From an uncultured Mucilaginibacter sp. (GTDB lineage Bacteria; Bacteroidota; Bacteroidia; Sphingobacteriales; Sphingobacteriaceae), in NCBI GenBank assembly GCA_903891475.1, contig CAITEP010000017.1:1-37229 (forward strand): a stretch of DNA of 37,229 bases, read 5' to 3'. Below, piece by piece: positions 1 through 8,096 of this stretch. How positions within the stretch are numbered: the stretch's first letter is position 1; each line of letters begins with the position of its first letter. The position numbers and the translations under genes were made by a program. The notes under the pieces were generated by a model. The model was not told the origin of the DNA and searched no databases. It saw only the letters and a program-made list of their open reading frames with translations.

Positions 1-21
1 CCTAATTATTTTAAAATAATA

Positions 22-52
22 TTTGTTTGGGTACTTTAAAAGCTTACCTTTG
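22..52 (+). promoter_or_regulatory. Bacteroidota-type promoter of tRNA-Pro
   Basis: TTTG at 22-25 and TACCTTTG at 45-52 match the TTTG / TAnnTTTG consensus of the Bacteroidota primary sigma factor, with a 19-nt spacer. Transcription would begin about 7-10 nt later, just before the tRNA 5' end. This is the best-matching promoter in the window. Confidence 0.8.
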
Positions 53-62
53 CAAACCTTTT

Positions 63-136
63 CGGGGTGTAGCGTAGCCCGGTATCGCGCCACATTTGGG
101 ATGTGGAGGCCGCAGGTTCGAATCCTGCCACCCCGA
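63..136 (+). tRNA. tRNA-Pro (anticodon TGG)
   Basis: The cloverleaf can be folded by eye. The acceptor arm CGGGGTG (63-69) pairs with CACCCCG (129-135), with discriminator A136. The anticodon arm CCACA/TGTGG encloses a loop reading TTTGGGA, so the anticodon is TGG (proline). The T-arm reads GCAGG TTCGAAT CCTGC. The 3' CCA is not encoded, as is common in this phylum. The gene has its own promoter and terminator and no tRNA neighbours. I saw no flanking integrase or direct repeat that would suggest use as an attachment site. Confidence 0.97.
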
Positions 137-140
137 CTTA

Positions 141-176
141 AAAGCTTTCAGATTATGTCTGAAAGCTTTTTTTTTG
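141..176 (+). terminator. Rho-independent terminator of tRNA-Pro
   Basis: A perfect 12-bp stem (141-152 with 158-169) has a 5-nt loop (TTATG) and is followed by a run of T. It lies 4 nt after the tRNA and would end that transcript. It also insulates the FIST gene downstream. Confidence 0.9.
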
Positions 177-331
177 CCTTTACTTAAACATTTTTCAATT
201 ATTTAAAAAATTCCCATATAATTATAGGTAAATATTTTTTTTCATACGTATAACCTTTTATGAATATTCACCGTTCTTACGAAGGAGTATCATTACATAA
301 GCTATTTACTTCGATTAAACCAATTACCTAA

Positions 332-1468
332 ATGAAAACCAAGCAATTACAATATATTAATAAAACCTGGAAATTGTTTCCGTCAAATCTCAACGCGGCT
401 AAATGCAATTTAGTGATGGCTTTTGGGTCGCCTTGTGTAATTACTGATCCCGAGATATTTGTCTATTTAAAAAATGAATTTCCCAATGCCGATATTGTAA
501 CATCATCAACAGCAGGTGAAATTATGGACGATTCCGTTTTTGATGATACCATAGTAGTTACTGCCATTGAATTTGAGAAATCGGCTTCCAAATGTGTGCA
601 AACCAATATTAGCAAGCATACAAATAGCTTTGAAATGGGCTGTTTTTTGATGGATCAGCTCGCTAGCGATGATTTAAATGCTGTTTTTATTGTATCTGAC
701 GGTACTTTCACCAATGGAAGCGAGTTAGTGGATGGCTTTAACCAAAAAAATAGCAAGCTAATACCTATAACAGGTGGTTTAGCCGGAGATGCTGATCGCT
801 TTGAAAAAACTTTTACTGGTTTAAACAGCATTCCTTCTCAAGGTAATGTAATAGCCATTGGTTTTTATGGCGAGAATTTATTGATTGGTCACGGTTCGTT
901 GGGTGGTTGGGATGAATTTGGGCACGAACGGATCATCACCAAGGCCGAAAAAAATGTTTTGTTTGAGATTGATCATAAAAATGCGCTCGATTTATATAAG
1001 GAATACTTAGGTCCCTATGTAAGCGAGCTGCCCGCCTCTGCCCTGCTCTTTCCGCTAAGTATTATGATTTCAGGCTCGGAAAAAAGTCTGGTGCGCACCA
1101 TATTAAGTATTGATGAGGAAAATAAAACCATGACTTTTGCCGGAAACCTACCCATAGGCAGCAAGGTAAGGCTCATGAAGGCCAATTTTGAAAAACTAAT
1201 AATATCATCATCCATAGCGGCTAAAAATTCATTTTTAAGCTTAGATAACCAAAAACCCGACCTGGCTATTTTAGTGAGCTGTGTAGGACGTAAATTGGTT
1301 TTACAGGAACGAACTGAAGAAGAAGTGGAAGCAGCGAAAAGAGTTTTAGGCGAACAAACTACCATTACCGGGTTTTATAGTTATGGGGAAATTTCTCCGT
1401 TCGACCGCAGTACACGTTGCGAACTACACAACCAAACCATGAACATCACCACCATAACCGAAGTTTAA
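332..1468 (+). CDS. FIST domain sensor protein
   Basis: This 378-residue soluble protein has no signal peptide or membrane segment. The N-terminal half (about 25-190) fits FIST_N, with the STAGEI motif at 59-64 and a later GGLAGD. The C-terminal half (about 215-355) fits FIST_C, ending in a GFYSYGEISP motif. FIST domains are proposed intracellular small-ligand sensors, often fused to or encoded beside signalling proteins. Here a hybrid histidine kinase begins 8 nt after the stop, so the two are almost certainly cotranscribed and probably work as separate sensor and kinase. The ligand is unknown. The start is the first ATG after an AT-rich leader. An AAGGAG at about 282 is too far upstream to be its ribosome site. 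Confidence 0.88.
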   Translation: MKTKQLQYINKTWKLFPSNLNAAKCNLVMAFGSPCVITDPEIFVYLKNEFPNADIVTSSTAGEIMDDSVFDDTIVVTAIEFEKSASKCVQTNISKHTNSFEMGCFLMDQLASDDLNAVFIVSDGTFTNGSELVDGFNQKNSKLIPITGGLAGDADRFEKTFTGLNSIPSQGNVIAIGFYGENLLIGHGSLGGWDEFGHERIITKAEKNVLFEIDHKNALDLYKEYLGPYVSELPASALLFPLSIMISGSEKSLVRTILSIDEENKTMTFAGNLPIGSKVRLMKANFEKLIISSSIAAKNSFLSLDNQKPDLAILVSCVGRKLVLQERTEEEVEAAKRVLGEQTTITGFYSYGEISPFDRSTRCELHNQTMNITTITEV

Positions 1469-1476
1469 TATTTGCT

Positions 1477-3006
1477 ATGACGGAACTTCATAATTTATTA
1501 AAAAAGCAGATTAATAAACTTCAACTGGATAAATATCTAGCTGAAAATGAGCTTCAACCGCTCTTTTTGGCCATCAGTAACTCTTATAAGACATTCGAAA
1601 AAGCAAACCAAATTACAGAGCATGCCTTCTCCATAAGCGAAAAGGAATACCAGGAAATCAATAATTACCTTTACCAGGAAATTGAATTAAAGCAGCAATC
1701 AATTACTGAAATTAAAAAGGCTATCAAACTGCTTGCTCCCGAAAGTACCGTTGATCTGGATAACTCAAGTGATGACCTGATTGATATCATCAAATTTTTA
1801 TATGATCAAATTAACAAAGCCAAAAAGCTTGAAAATCAGTTAATTCAATCAAAGGAGGTTGCCGAAAAGGCGGTGGCCATCAAGGCGCAGTTCCTATCCA
1901 CCATGAGCCATGAAATACGCACCCCTATCAACGCGGTTATTGGCTTTACTAACCTGTTGCAGCAACTAGACCCAAAGCCAGAACAATTGGAATACTTGCA
2001 GTTATTACAGTTTTCGGCCGAGAATTTATTGGTTTTGATTAATGATATACTTGATTTTAGCAAAATTGAAGCCGGAAAAATTGATTTTGAGGAGGCCGAT
2101 TTTTTAATAAAAGACCTGATAGGAAATAGCAGACTGGCACTTTTGCAGAAAGCCATAGAAAAAAATATACAGCTCAAACTTTTTATTGATCAGGATATAC
2201 CAGATATAGTAAAAGGCGACCCGGTTAGGATTGGGCAGGTACTGACAAACCTGATCAGCAATGCTGTAAAATTCACCCAAAATGGCAAAGTAACCATTAC
2301 AGCTACCTTAAAAAGCCTGGAAAATGACCATGTTTTTGTTGATTTTGATATTTCGGACACTGGAATTGGTATCGCTACAGAGCATCTTAACCATATTTTC
2401 GAGAGTTTTACCCAAGCCTCGGTTGATACCACTCGCAAGTTTGGTGGTACCGGTTTAGGACTAACAATCACCAAGCGTTTGCTCGAATTAATGGGTAGCC
2501 AAATTAAAGTCAAAAGTAAACTAGGTGAAGGCTCCTCTTTTTATTTTACCCTAAAAGTCAAAAAAAGTGATACCAAATACATAAATAAATCTAATAACCA
2601 GTTAAATTTTGATGATAAAAATCTGGAAGGTGTAAAGGTATTGATCGCCGAAGATAATGTGATAAACGCCATTTTGGCAAAGCAATTCATGAAAATGTGG
2701 AAGGTAGATTGCGACGTAGCAGAAAACGGCAAAGAAGCCTTAAAAATGATCAAAAACAATGATTATGACCTGATCTTGATGGATTTACAAATGCCAGAAT
2801 TAGATGGTTACCAAACCACTATTGAAATTAGAAAACTAAATGAAGCAAAGTATAAAAATCTTCCTATTATAGCTGTAACGGCCTCTGCCATGCTCGATAT
2901 TAAGGACAAAGCTTTTCAGGTTGGCATGAACGATTATGTTAGCAAACCCTTTAATCCTAACGAGTTATACAAAAAAATAGCCCAATATTGCAAAAAAGCG
3001 TCCTAA
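1477..3006 (+). CDS. Soluble hybrid histidine kinase (HisKA-HATPase-REC)
   Basis: The protein has 509 residues. The first ~130 are helical and Glu/Lys-rich, probably coiled coil, with no transmembrane segment, PAS or GAF domain that I recognise. HisKA follows with the H-box SHEIRTP (phosphoacceptor His145). The ATPase domain has the N box NLISNAVKFTQNG, G1 DTGIGI and G2 GGTGLGL. The C-terminal receiver domain has IAEDN, phosphoacceptor Asp436 in LILMDLQMP, and the conserved Lys in SKPFNP. The reading frame is open 60 nt further upstream, inside the FIST gene, but that extension (His-rich, out of frame with FIST) does not resemble kinase sequence, so ATG 1477 is preferred. It lacks its own sensory input and presumably reads the cytoplasmic FIST protein. 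No response regulator or HPt gene is adjacent, so the output is unknown. Confidence 0.93.
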   Translation: MTELHNLLKKQINKLQLDKYLAENELQPLFLAISNSYKTFEKANQITEHAFSISEKEYQEINNYLYQEIELKQQSITEIKKAIKLLAPESTVDLDNSSDDLIDIIKFLYDQINKAKKLENQLIQSKEVAEKAVAIKAQFLSTMSHEIRTPINAVIGFTNLLQQLDPKPEQLEYLQLLQFSAENLLVLINDILDFSKIEAGKIDFEEADFLIKDLIGNSRLALLQKAIEKNIQLKLFIDQDIPDIVKGDPVRIGQVLTNLISNAVKFTQNGKVTITATLKSLENDHVFVDFDISDTGIGIATEHLNHIFESFTQASVDTTRKFGGTGLGLTITKRLLELMGSQIKVKSKLGEGSSFYFTLKVKKSDTKYINKSNNQLNFDDKNLEGVKVLIAEDNVINAILAKQFMKMWKVDCDVAENGKEALKMIKNNDYDLILMDLQMPELDGYQTTIEIRKLNEAKYKNLPIIAVTASAMLDIKDKAFQVGMNDYVSKPFNPNELYKKIAQYCKKAS

Positions 3007-3014
3007 ACATATGG

Positions 3015-3779
3015 TTATAACTGTCTTTGTCTGATGGCTTCATACAAAATAATACCTGTTGCGACTGAAACATTAAGTGATTCAATTTCGCCATACATAG
3101 GTATTTTAGCCAAATAATCAGCCGTTCGAATGATTTCATTCCTCACCCCATCCTCTTCCGAACCCATGATAATAGCGGTTGGTACTGTATAGTCGGGCGC
3201 ATAAATAGTATCCTTGGTTTTTTCGGTACAACAAACCAATTGTAAGCCTGACTCTTGCAAAAGTTTTACTGTCTGTAAAAAATGTTCATGCCTACAAACA
3301 GGTATTTTATACAGGGCACCGGCCGATGTTTTAATAGCATCCGGATTAATTTGCGCCGAACCTTTGGCTGGAATAACAATGGCATGCACCCCTGCGCACT
3401 CAGCAGTACGTGCAATGGCCCCCATATTCCTAACATCAGTAATACTATCTAAAACCAATATCAACGGAACTTTACCCTCTTCAAATAGTTGTGGTATAAT
3501 GTTTTCCACCTTTTGATATACAATTGGCGATATAAATGCCACTACACCCTGATGGTTTTTAGTGGTAAGACGGTTTAGTTTTTCAATCGGTACCTGTTGA
3601 GCAGTTAATCCATATTCAATTAATAGGTCTTTCAGTTCAATTAGCAGCCCTCCTCCTATTCCTCTTTGAAGGTATAATGATTCAATTTCTTTTCCCGAAC
3701 GGATAGCCTCCACCACTGCCCTGATGCCAAAAACCATTTGATTACTTTCACTTCGTACGGGTCTGGAATTATATGTCAT
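3015..3779 (-). CDS. rlmB: 23S rRNA (guanosine-2'-O-)-methyltransferase RlmB
   Basis: This 254-residue SpoU/TrmH-family methyltransferase would place the 2'-O-methyl group on G2251 of 23S rRNA, using SAM. An N-terminal substrate-binding domain (about 15-90, beginning MVFGIRAVVEAI) precedes the knotted SPOUT domain. That domain has the three SPOUT motifs: NMGAIARTAECAG, IIMGSEEDGV and SLNVSVATGIILYEA. Length fits RlmB and the long N-domain argues against TrmL. A TrmH-type tRNA enzyme is less likely. It ends tail-to-tail with the kinase gene, leaving 8 nt between stops. Its own promoter candidate is TACTTTTG at 3800-3807 on this strand, giving a very short leader. Confidence 0.93.
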   Translation of the reverse strand: MTYNSRPVRSESNQMVFGIRAVVEAIRSGKEIESLYLQRGIGGGLLIELKDLLIEYGLTAQQVPIEKLNRLTTKNHQGVVAFISPIVYQKVENIIPQLFEEGKVPLILVLDSITDVRNMGAIARTAECAGVHAIVIPAKGSAQINPDAIKTSAGALYKIPVCRHEHFLQTVKLLQESGLQLVCCTEKTKDTIYAPDYTVPTAIIMGSEEDGVRNEIIRTADYLAKIPMYGEIESLNVSVATGIILYEAIRQRQL

Positions 3780-3799
3780 CTTGATTTATTTTAAAAGGT

Positions 3800-3807
3800 C
3801 AAAAGTA
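3800..3807 (-). promoter_or_regulatory. -7 element for rlmB
   Basis: The minus strand reads TACTTTTG, a full TAnnTTTG match, 21 nt upstream of the rlmB start codon. No clear TTTG partner is visible at the expected spacing, so this is a half-supported promoter. Confidence 0.45.
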
Positions 3808-4028
3808 CCTATATTAATTGATTTTGAAGTAATTGAACCATTGGCCATTTTGGTTTAATTGTAAATAGTTAACATTTTGAAACTTTATCAACAGTGCACT
3901 AAAACATTGTAAATGAGTATGGTTTTATTTTTATAAACAATTTACCAACAAGCTTTGTTAACTTTTTTTGTTAGAGGCCATATTTATTCTAACGATTTTT
4001 TTGAACGATTATTCCAAATTGTTAGTTA

Positions 4029-4055
4029 TTGCACCATCAAATTTATATATTTTTG
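4029..4055 (+). promoter_or_regulatory. Promoter of dnaB, possibly leaderless mRNA
   Basis: TATTTTTG at 4048-4055 matches TAnnTTTG and a TTG lies at 4029-4031 (16-nt spacer, slightly short). The dnaB ATG at 4062 lies only 6 nt after the -7 element, so the transcript would start at or within a few bases of the start codon. The upstream stretch 3830-4028 contains no gene. Confidence 0.55.
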
Positions 4056-4061
4056 TGTGCT

Positions 4062-5636
4062 ATGACCGACGCTAGTAACCAATATAACAAACCAAACACA
4101 AACGATAGACGAGGTAGAAACCCAATGGCTTTGGGTGCTAATACAGGTACCTATAGCGGACTTGGTAAACTCCCCCCCCAAGCAATTGACCTAGAAGAGG
4201 CTGTTTTAGGAGCTTTGATGCTTGAAAAAGACGCATTATCATCTGTAATTGATATATTAAAACCGGAAGTTTTTTATAAAGATAACCACCAAAAAATTTT
4301 CCAAGCAATAAAAACCTTGTTTGAAAAGACATCGCCGGTTGATATTTTGACAGTTACCGCCCAACTACGCCAACAAGGTGAGCTGGAAATTATTGGTGGT
4401 GCATATTACATTACTGAGTTAACCAATAGAGTTGCATCAGCTGCCAATATTGAATACCATTCGCGCATCATTATTCAAAAGTTTATCCAGCGCGAACTCA
4501 TACGCATTTCGACAGATGTAATTCAAAGTGCCTATGAAGATACTACCGATGTACTCGATTTATTGGACAAAGCTGAAAAAAACCTGTTCGAAATAGCCCA
4601 AAACAACCTTCGCCGAGATTCGCGCAAGATGGATGACTTGATGCATGAAACCTTGAAAGAAATAGAGGCACTAAAGGATAAAAAAGATGGCTTAACAGGT
4701 GTTGCCTCCGGTTTTACTGACTTAGATAGGATGACTTCGGGGTGGCAAAAATCAGATTTAGTAATCATAGCTGCCCGCCCTGCAATGGGTAAAACGGCTT
4801 TTGTTTTGAGTTGCGCACGCAATGCCGCGGTTGATTTTAACAAGCCAGTTGTTGTTTTTTCGCTCGAAATGTCTTCAGTACAATTAGTAAATCGTTTAAT
4901 ATCAGGCGAGACCCAAATTGAACAGGAAAAAATCAGAAAAGGTAATTTAGAGGAATGGGAATGGCAACAAATACACTCAAAAATTGGTAGATTAGAACAA
5001 GCTCCATTAATTATTGACGATACCCCTGCGCTGAATATTTTTGAATTTCGCGCCAAATGTCGTCGCTTAAAATCACAGCACGACATACAATTGATTATCA
5101 TTGATTATCTGCAATTAATGCAAGGTAAAGGCGGCGAAGGTAAAGGAAGTGGAAACCGCGAACAAGAAATAGGTAGTATCTCAAGAGCACTTAAATCAGT
5201 CGCCAAAGAATTAAATGTGCCAGTTATAGCACTTTCACAATTGAGTCGTGCTGTTGAAAACAGACCAGGGGGCTCAAAACGACCAATGCTTTCAGATCTA
5301 CGTGAATCTGGTTCAATTGAGCAAGATGCCGATATGGTATTGTTTTTATATCGCCCTGAATATTATGGTTTAGAAGTTGATGAAGATAATAACCCAACAC
5401 AAGGTGTGGGCGAAGTAATTATAGCAAAACACCGTAACGGTGAAACTGGTAGAGTTAGGTTGAAATTTGTTGGCAAGTACGTCAAATTTACCGATTTGGA
5501 TCAAGGAATGGATGGAGCCTTCACCCCTACCAACGCGTTTTCAGGTCTAAGTCCTTCACAGGATTTTGAAAAACAAAGCAATTTCATAATCCGTCCATCT
5601 CGTATGGATGATATTGATGATGAACAACCTTTTTAA
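4062..5636 (+). CDS. dnaB: Replicative DNA helicase DnaB
   Basis: This is the hexameric 5'-3' helicase of the replication fork, 524 residues from ATG 4062. The N-terminal DnaG-interaction domain spans about 30-140 (LPPQAIDLEEAVLGALML). The RecA-like motor has Walker A ARPAMGKT (Lys244), Walker B IIIDYLQLM, the sensor segment VIALSQLSRAVE, and the arginine-finger region FLYRPEYY. A longer frame beginning at TTG 4029 adds 11 residues that overlap the promoter, so it is rejected. The gene carries an N-terminal Asn/Gly-rich tail and a C-terminal disordered tail ending DDEQPF. Its transcript is probably ended by the hairpin at 5661-5698, which lies inside the convergent gene's coding sequence. Confidence 0.96.
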   Translation: MTDASNQYNKPNTNDRRGRNPMALGANTGTYSGLGKLPPQAIDLEEAVLGALMLEKDALSSVIDILKPEVFYKDNHQKIFQAIKTLFEKTSPVDILTVTAQLRQQGELEIIGGAYYITELTNRVASAANIEYHSRIIIQKFIQRELIRISTDVIQSAYEDTTDVLDLLDKAEKNLFEIAQNNLRRDSRKMDDLMHETLKEIEALKDKKDGLTGVASGFTDLDRMTSGWQKSDLVIIAARPAMGKTAFVLSCARNAAVDFNKPVVVFSLEMSSVQLVNRLISGETQIEQEKIRKGNLEEWEWQQIHSKIGRLEQAPLIIDDTPALNIFEFRAKCRRLKSQHDIQLIIIDYLQLMQGKGGEGKGSGNREQEIGSISRALKSVAKELNVPVIALSQLSRAVENRPGGSKRPMLSDLRESGSIEQDADMVLFLYRPEYYGLEVDEDNNPTQGVGEVIIAKHRNGETGRVRLKFVGKYVKFTDLDQGMDGAFTPTNAFSGLSPSQDFEKQSNFIIRPSRMDDIDDEQPF

Positions 5637-5644
5637 GATTTATC

Positions 5645-6844
5645 TCAAAAAATAAAACCAATAAAAACCCCCACAATGATAATAATGGGGGTTTTTATTT
5701 TGGTATAATTCAACAATAAAAAAGTAGCAGCCATAATTAAATATGCTTGCCAGTTTAAGCCAAAAGGAACAATCATTAATAATAATGCTGTCGACATAAA
5801 GCCAACTGCCACCGCATTAATACCGCTTAAAGAATTTTTAATGAGGGTTATTTTTTTTAAATCATCCCAAAAAGGCACAATAAAAAGTATAAGGATAAGA
5901 CCCGGTAGGTTAATCCCAATAACAGCCACTAGGCTACCAGCTATTTGACCTAAAACACCAGCTCCTTTATTGGCCATACTCAAACCACCTACAAATGAGG
6001 TAAATGAAAACGTTGGTCCTGGGATAGCCATTTGTAAGGCATATCCTGATAAAAATTCAGAATTTGATAGGTAATGCTTAACCTCAACAAATTCAGTAAA
6101 CATTAAAGGAACCAAAACCTGACCGCCACCAAAAATTAAAATGCCGTTGCGGTAAAAGTTTTCGAATAAACGTATAGGTAAACTAAATGGAGATGTTTGA
6201 TTTATAATTGCACCTAGAGCAGCAAAAAACAACAAAATACCAATAAAATAGCCTACTTTTTTAGGATTTACATTCGAAAATAATTTTACCCTAATTTCGC
6301 TTTCTTGTGGATGCGCTTCAAATGCGGATGACATGATACCACCTAATAGTATTAAAATAGGGAAAGCATACGCGTTTCGCAAAATAAGTGTGGCTATTAA
6401 CGCGCCAATTGCAAGAATGTAACTAGTTTGACTTTTTAAAAATTTTAAAGCAAAAGTATAAGTAGCATAAGCTACAATTCCGATGGCGATAGGTTGAACA
6501 AACCTAACAATATGCATAAATCTGTTATGATCAGCAAAGGTCTTATAGCTAATTGCAGCCAAACACATAATAGTTGCTGAAGGCAAAATCCAAATTAAAA
6601 AAGTAAGAATCGCAAGTTTAATTCCTCCTACTTTCCAAGCTATGCCAACCAAAGTTTGGGTAGATGATGGACCAGGCAAAAGTTGCGATAAGGCATTTAA
6701 TTCCAATAGCTCAGCTTCGGATATGTATTTTTTCTTTTCAACAAATTCCCTTAATAAAATTGAAATATGTGCTTGAGGGCCGCCAAAAGCCGTTAAAGTA
6801 TAAATTATAACATCCCGAATAAACAAGAGTTTACTTTTTTTCAT
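5645..6844 (-). CDS. chrA: Chromate transporter (CHR) family permease
   Basis: This is a 399-residue integral membrane protein with two homologous CHR halves. The first has the signatures FGGPQAH and LLPGPSSTQT. The second has FGGGQVLVPLM and MAIPGPTFSFTSFVGG. About 10-12 hydrophobic segments are visible. The family exports chromate, probably in exchange with sulfate or by proton coupling. The true substrate is often untested, so the symbol indicates family only. It is convergent with dnaB, with 8 nt between stop codons. Its last dozen or so codons form both arms of the dnaB terminator hairpin. It starts 38 nt after the TPR gene, so the two may be cotranscribed. Confidence 0.9.
   Translation of the reverse strand: MKKSKLLFIRDVIIYTLTAFGGPQAHISILLREFVEKKKYISEAELLELNALSQLLPGPSSTQTLVGIAWKVGGIKLAILTFLIWILPSATIMCLAAISYKTFADHNRFMHIVRFVQPIAIGIVAYATYTFALKFLKSQTSYILAIGALIATLILRNAYAFPILILLGGIMSSAFEAHPQESEIRVKLFSNVNPKKVGYFIGILLFFAALGAIINQTSPFSLPIRLFENFYRNGILIFGGGQVLVPLMFTEFVEVKHYLSNSEFLSGYALQMAIPGPTFSFTSFVGGLSMANKGAGVLGQIAGSLVAVIGINLPGLILILFIVPFWDDLKKITLIKNSLSGINAVAVGFMSTALLLMIVPFGLNWQAYLIMAATFLLLNYTKIKTPIIIIVGVFIGFIF
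5661..5701 (+). terminator. Terminator of dnaB embedded in the 3' end of chrA
   Basis: A perfect 13-bp stem (5661-5673 with 5686-5698, a CCCCC/GGGGG core flanked by A/T) encloses a 12-nt loop and leads into T-rich sequence. On the minus strand the hairpin is followed by TGGTTTTATTTTTTG, so it could also slow or end chrA transcription just before its stop codon at 5645-5647. Confidence 0.75.
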
Positions 6845-6882
6845 ATTATTATTCCACTTTTCGAAGTATAAATGCTATTAGA

Positions 6883-7218
6883 TTAGTCATCATCCTCTTC
6901 AAAACCAGTTGCTATTCTATATACGCTTTGTAACTCTAAAAATGCATGATTATCACCTTGTTGCTTTGTAATTTTCATACCAGCCTCATAAATTTTAATG
7001 GCTTCTAGTTTCCGGTCTAATGATTCATATAATTTACCCAGATGGTAGTAAGTTCCTGTATAATTTGGATGGATTTTTACTAATTCTTCAAAATATTCAA
7101 GTGCTTTGTCAGTTTGTTTTAATCCCCAATATTCAGTAGCTAGTGCGTACTTCAAAAAAGGGTCGTTAGGTTCGTTCTCTAAAAAAGTTAATAACTTCTG
7201 TAATCTATCCATCTGCAT
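6883..7218 (-). CDS. Small TPR protein
   Basis: This 111-residue (109 if Met3 is used) all-helical protein contains about two and a half tetratricopeptide repeats, with the TPR pattern in DKALEYFEELVKIHPN and TYYHLGKLYESLDRKLEA. It ends in an acidic FEEDDD tail. It has no signal peptide or membrane segment, so it is probably a cytoplasmic protein-binding scaffold. It is divergent from etfB (110 nt between starts) and upstream of the chromate-type permease on the same strand. No specific partner can be named. Confidence 0.8.
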   Translation of the reverse strand: MQMDRLQKLLTFLENEPNDPFLKYALATEYWGLKQTDKALEYFEELVKIHPNYTGTYYHLGKLYESLDRKLEAIKIYEAGMKITKQQGDNHAFLELQSVYRIATGFEEDDD

Positions 7219-7240
7219 TATAAACTCTGTCTTTTTTAAT

Positions 7241-7248
7241 TAAATTTG
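7241..7248 (+). promoter_or_regulatory. -7 element for the etfBA operon
   Basis: TAAATTTG is a full match to TAnnTTTG, 80 nt before the etfB ATG, in the divergent gap with the TPR gene. The -33 partner is unclear. Confidence 0.5.
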
Positions 7249-7328
7249 CAAAACCAAACAATGATAGTGAAGATTTTTCATCTAAATACCATTGCAGGTA
7301 ATTTGCCACTTTATAAATTAATACTTTT

Positions 7329-8066
7329 ATGAAAATACTGGTATGCATAAGCAATGTTCCTGATACTACCACAAAAGTAACTTTTACCGATAATAACAGC
7401 CAATTTAATATTAATGGTGTTCAATTTATATTAAACCCTTATGATGAAATAGCACTTGCAAAGGCTATTGAGTTAACAGATAACGGAAATGGAACAGTGA
7501 CTGTAATAAATATTGGAGAAGCAAATGCTGAACCTACCATCAGAAAAGCACTTGCAATAGGTGCACATGATGCTGTTAGGATAAATGGAAACCCAAAAGA
7601 TGCTTGGTTTGTAGCTTGCCAACTAGCTCATTACATAAAAGAAAATGAGTTTGACCTTATTTTAACAGGCAGGGAATCAATCGACTATAATGGTTCAAAA
7701 ATTGCAAGTATGTTAGGGGAATTATTATCAATACCTTCAATTTCAATTGTTAAAAAATTAACGATTGATAGTGGTATTGCTCATCTTGAGCGTGAAATTG
7801 AAGGTGGTATTGAATCCTTAAGTGTTCCGCTACCAATAGTTCTAGGAGCATCAGAGGGTGTTGCGGAGCCTAAAATTCCTAACATGCGAGGAATAATGGC
7901 AGCTAGAACCAAGCCCTTAACAGTAGTTGAAAGTATAGAAGTTGAAAGTTATACAGAAATAATAAATTTTGAAACACCAACACCTCGAGGACAGGTAAAA
8001 TTAATTAATGCTGATGATACAAATCAATTAATCGGCTTATTACATAATGAAGCTAAAGTAATTTAG
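7329..8066 (+). CDS. etfB: Electron transfer flavoprotein beta subunit
   Basis: This 245-residue protein is the small subunit of the ETF heterodimer, which accepts electrons from acyl-CoA dehydrogenases and passes them towards the quinone pool. The start MKILVCISNVPDTTTKV, the LNPYDEIALAKAIEL segment and the adenine-nucleotide-binding region ILTGRESIDYNGSKIASMLGE are typical. The alpha subunit follows 30 nt later, then a DUF151 nuclease, forming an operon. A tandem TA run lies between etfB and etfA. The ATG at 7329 fits the family N-terminus exactly. Confidence 0.95.
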   Translation: MKILVCISNVPDTTTKVTFTDNNSQFNINGVQFILNPYDEIALAKAIELTDNGNGTVTVINIGEANAEPTIRKALAIGAHDAVRINGNPKDAWFVACQLAHYIKENEFDLILTGRESIDYNGSKIASMLGELLSIPSISIVKKLTIDSGIAHLEREIEGGIESLSVPLPIVLGASEGVAEPKIPNMRGIMAARTKPLTVVESIEVESYTEIINFETPTPRGQVKLINADDTNQLIGLLHNEAKVI

Positions 8067-8096
8067 GTTATATATATATATAAAGTTGAATTTTAT

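Noticed and set aside
1417..1476. Upstream extension of the histidine kinase into the FIST gene
   Set aside because: The added residues are His/Asn-rich out-of-frame FIST sequence. ATG 1477 gives a normal start.
3885..3893. TTATCAACA, one mismatch from the DnaA box, next to dnaB (possible oriC)
   Set aside because: A single near-match with no clustered boxes or unwinding element is expected by chance in AT-rich DNA.
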